From Nitrococcus sp. (GTDB taxonomy: Bacteria > Pseudomonadota > Gammaproteobacteria > Nitrococcales > Nitrococcaceae): a DNA stretch of 6,673 bases. The first letter of the stretch is position 1; the number at the start of each line of letters is the position of its first letter. Under the pieces are notes generated by a model. That model had not been told where the DNA came from. It searched no databases and saw only the letters and a program-made list of their open reading frames with translations. This document shows, one piece after another, positions 6,378 to 6,673 of this stretch. The stretch spans positions 1-6,673 of the forward strand of contig JAKDMK010000127.1 of the NCBI GenBank assembly GCA_030452365.1, given 5' to 3'. A program made the position numbers and the translations under genes.

Positions 6378-6673
6378 TCAAATAGGCCTTCGAGCCGTAG
6401 TTTGAGTGTTTGCTGATCCTGCTTCGTGGCCATTGGCGTGCACCATAGATGCTTATCATCCCCCGGCCCCGAAGGAAAGAGCACTTGGCCGTACTGGAAA
6501 TATTTCAAAGGCCAGAGATCCTTGCGGTAGCGACGTACCAATCGCCAACTCCCACCTTGGGCGGAGCCCCAAACCTCTGCCCACCGTGAGCGATTCACCG
6601 CACTTTGTTCGACTACGGTGGAAAAGAACAGATGCTGACCTACCTTGCAGCCATAAAAAACGGGGCCACCAAC
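6374..6673 (-). CDS. Unidentified protein, C-terminal fragment (runs in from right edge)
   Basis: The minus-strand frame is open from the right edge to the TGA at 6376-6374, giving the last 99 residues of a longer protein. A GTG at 6598 is only an internal valine; the frame continues upstream through residues such as VFYGCKVGQHLFFSTVVEQS. The fragment is rich in aromatic and short hydrophobic strands separated by turns: GQHLFFSTVVE, AEVWGSAQGGSWRLV, YFQYGQVLFPSGPG and LWCTPMATKQD. That spacing resembles the last blades of a beta-propeller, as in sialidase-like folds, but I do not recognise the family. Its stop overlaps the start of the heparinase-like gene by four bases (TTGA), so the two are probably translated in a coupled way and may act on the same glycan. 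The fold is inference. Confidence 0.75.
   Translation of the reverse strand, partial: VGGPVFYGCKVGQHLFFSTVVEQSAVNRSRWAEVWGSAQGGSWRLVRRYRKDLWPLKYFQYGQVLFPSGPGDDKHLWCTPMATKQDQQTLKLRLEGLFD
6387..6391 (-). promoter_or_regulatory. Ribosome binding site for the TTG start of the heparinase-like gene
   Basis: The minus strand reads GAAGG followed by 9 bases and then TTG at 6377. The alternative ATG at 6329 has only a weak GGGTTG upstream. Together with the 4-base TTGA overlap with the preceding gene this supports translation starting at the rare TTG codon. Confidence 0.45.

Overview
All recognisable genes in this window lie on the minus strand and are read from right to left. The content is a cell-surface polysaccharide (O-antigen or exopolysaccharide) locus. 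The G+C content looks fairly high (about 58-60% in hand-counted lines of the flanking genes). The pairing of a WbpV-type SDR enzyme with a WbpL-type initiating transferase is typical of proteobacteria, mainly gamma- and beta-proteobacteria. I cannot name a genus from the sequence.

Layout in reading order: (1) the C-terminal ~99 residues of an unrecognised protein running in from the right edge (6673-6374). (2) A heparinase II/III-family protein (6377-4659) whose TTG start overlaps the preceding TGA stop. (3) A GT4 glycosyltransferase of the WbuB/WcaI type (4514-3261), in a distinctly A+T-richer stretch. (4) An NAD(P)-dependent sugar-nucleotide epimerase/reductase (3112-2147). (5) A broken, frameshifted relic of a WbpL-type transferase (about 2147-1698), sitting where an intact copy would be expected. 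(6) An intact, clearly different WbpL-type polyprenyl-phosphate sugar-phosphate transferase (1443-400). (7) The first 39 residues of a PAPS-dependent sulfotransferase running off the left edge (119-1).

In the likely pathway, the SDR enzyme makes an activated amino sugar. The WbpL-type membrane enzyme loads it as the phosphosugar onto undecaprenyl phosphate. The GT4 enzyme extends the repeat unit in the cytoplasm, and the sulfotransferase may sulfate it or a neighbouring molecule. The heparinase-like protein may trim or modify the finished polymer.

The most notable points are the relic transferase beside its intact counterpart, the low-G+C island covering the GT4 gene, the combination of a heparinase-like lyase with a sulfotransferase, and an unidentified protein translationally coupled to the lyase. 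I saw no tRNA, rRNA, CRISPR array, IS element or convincing sigma-70 promoter.
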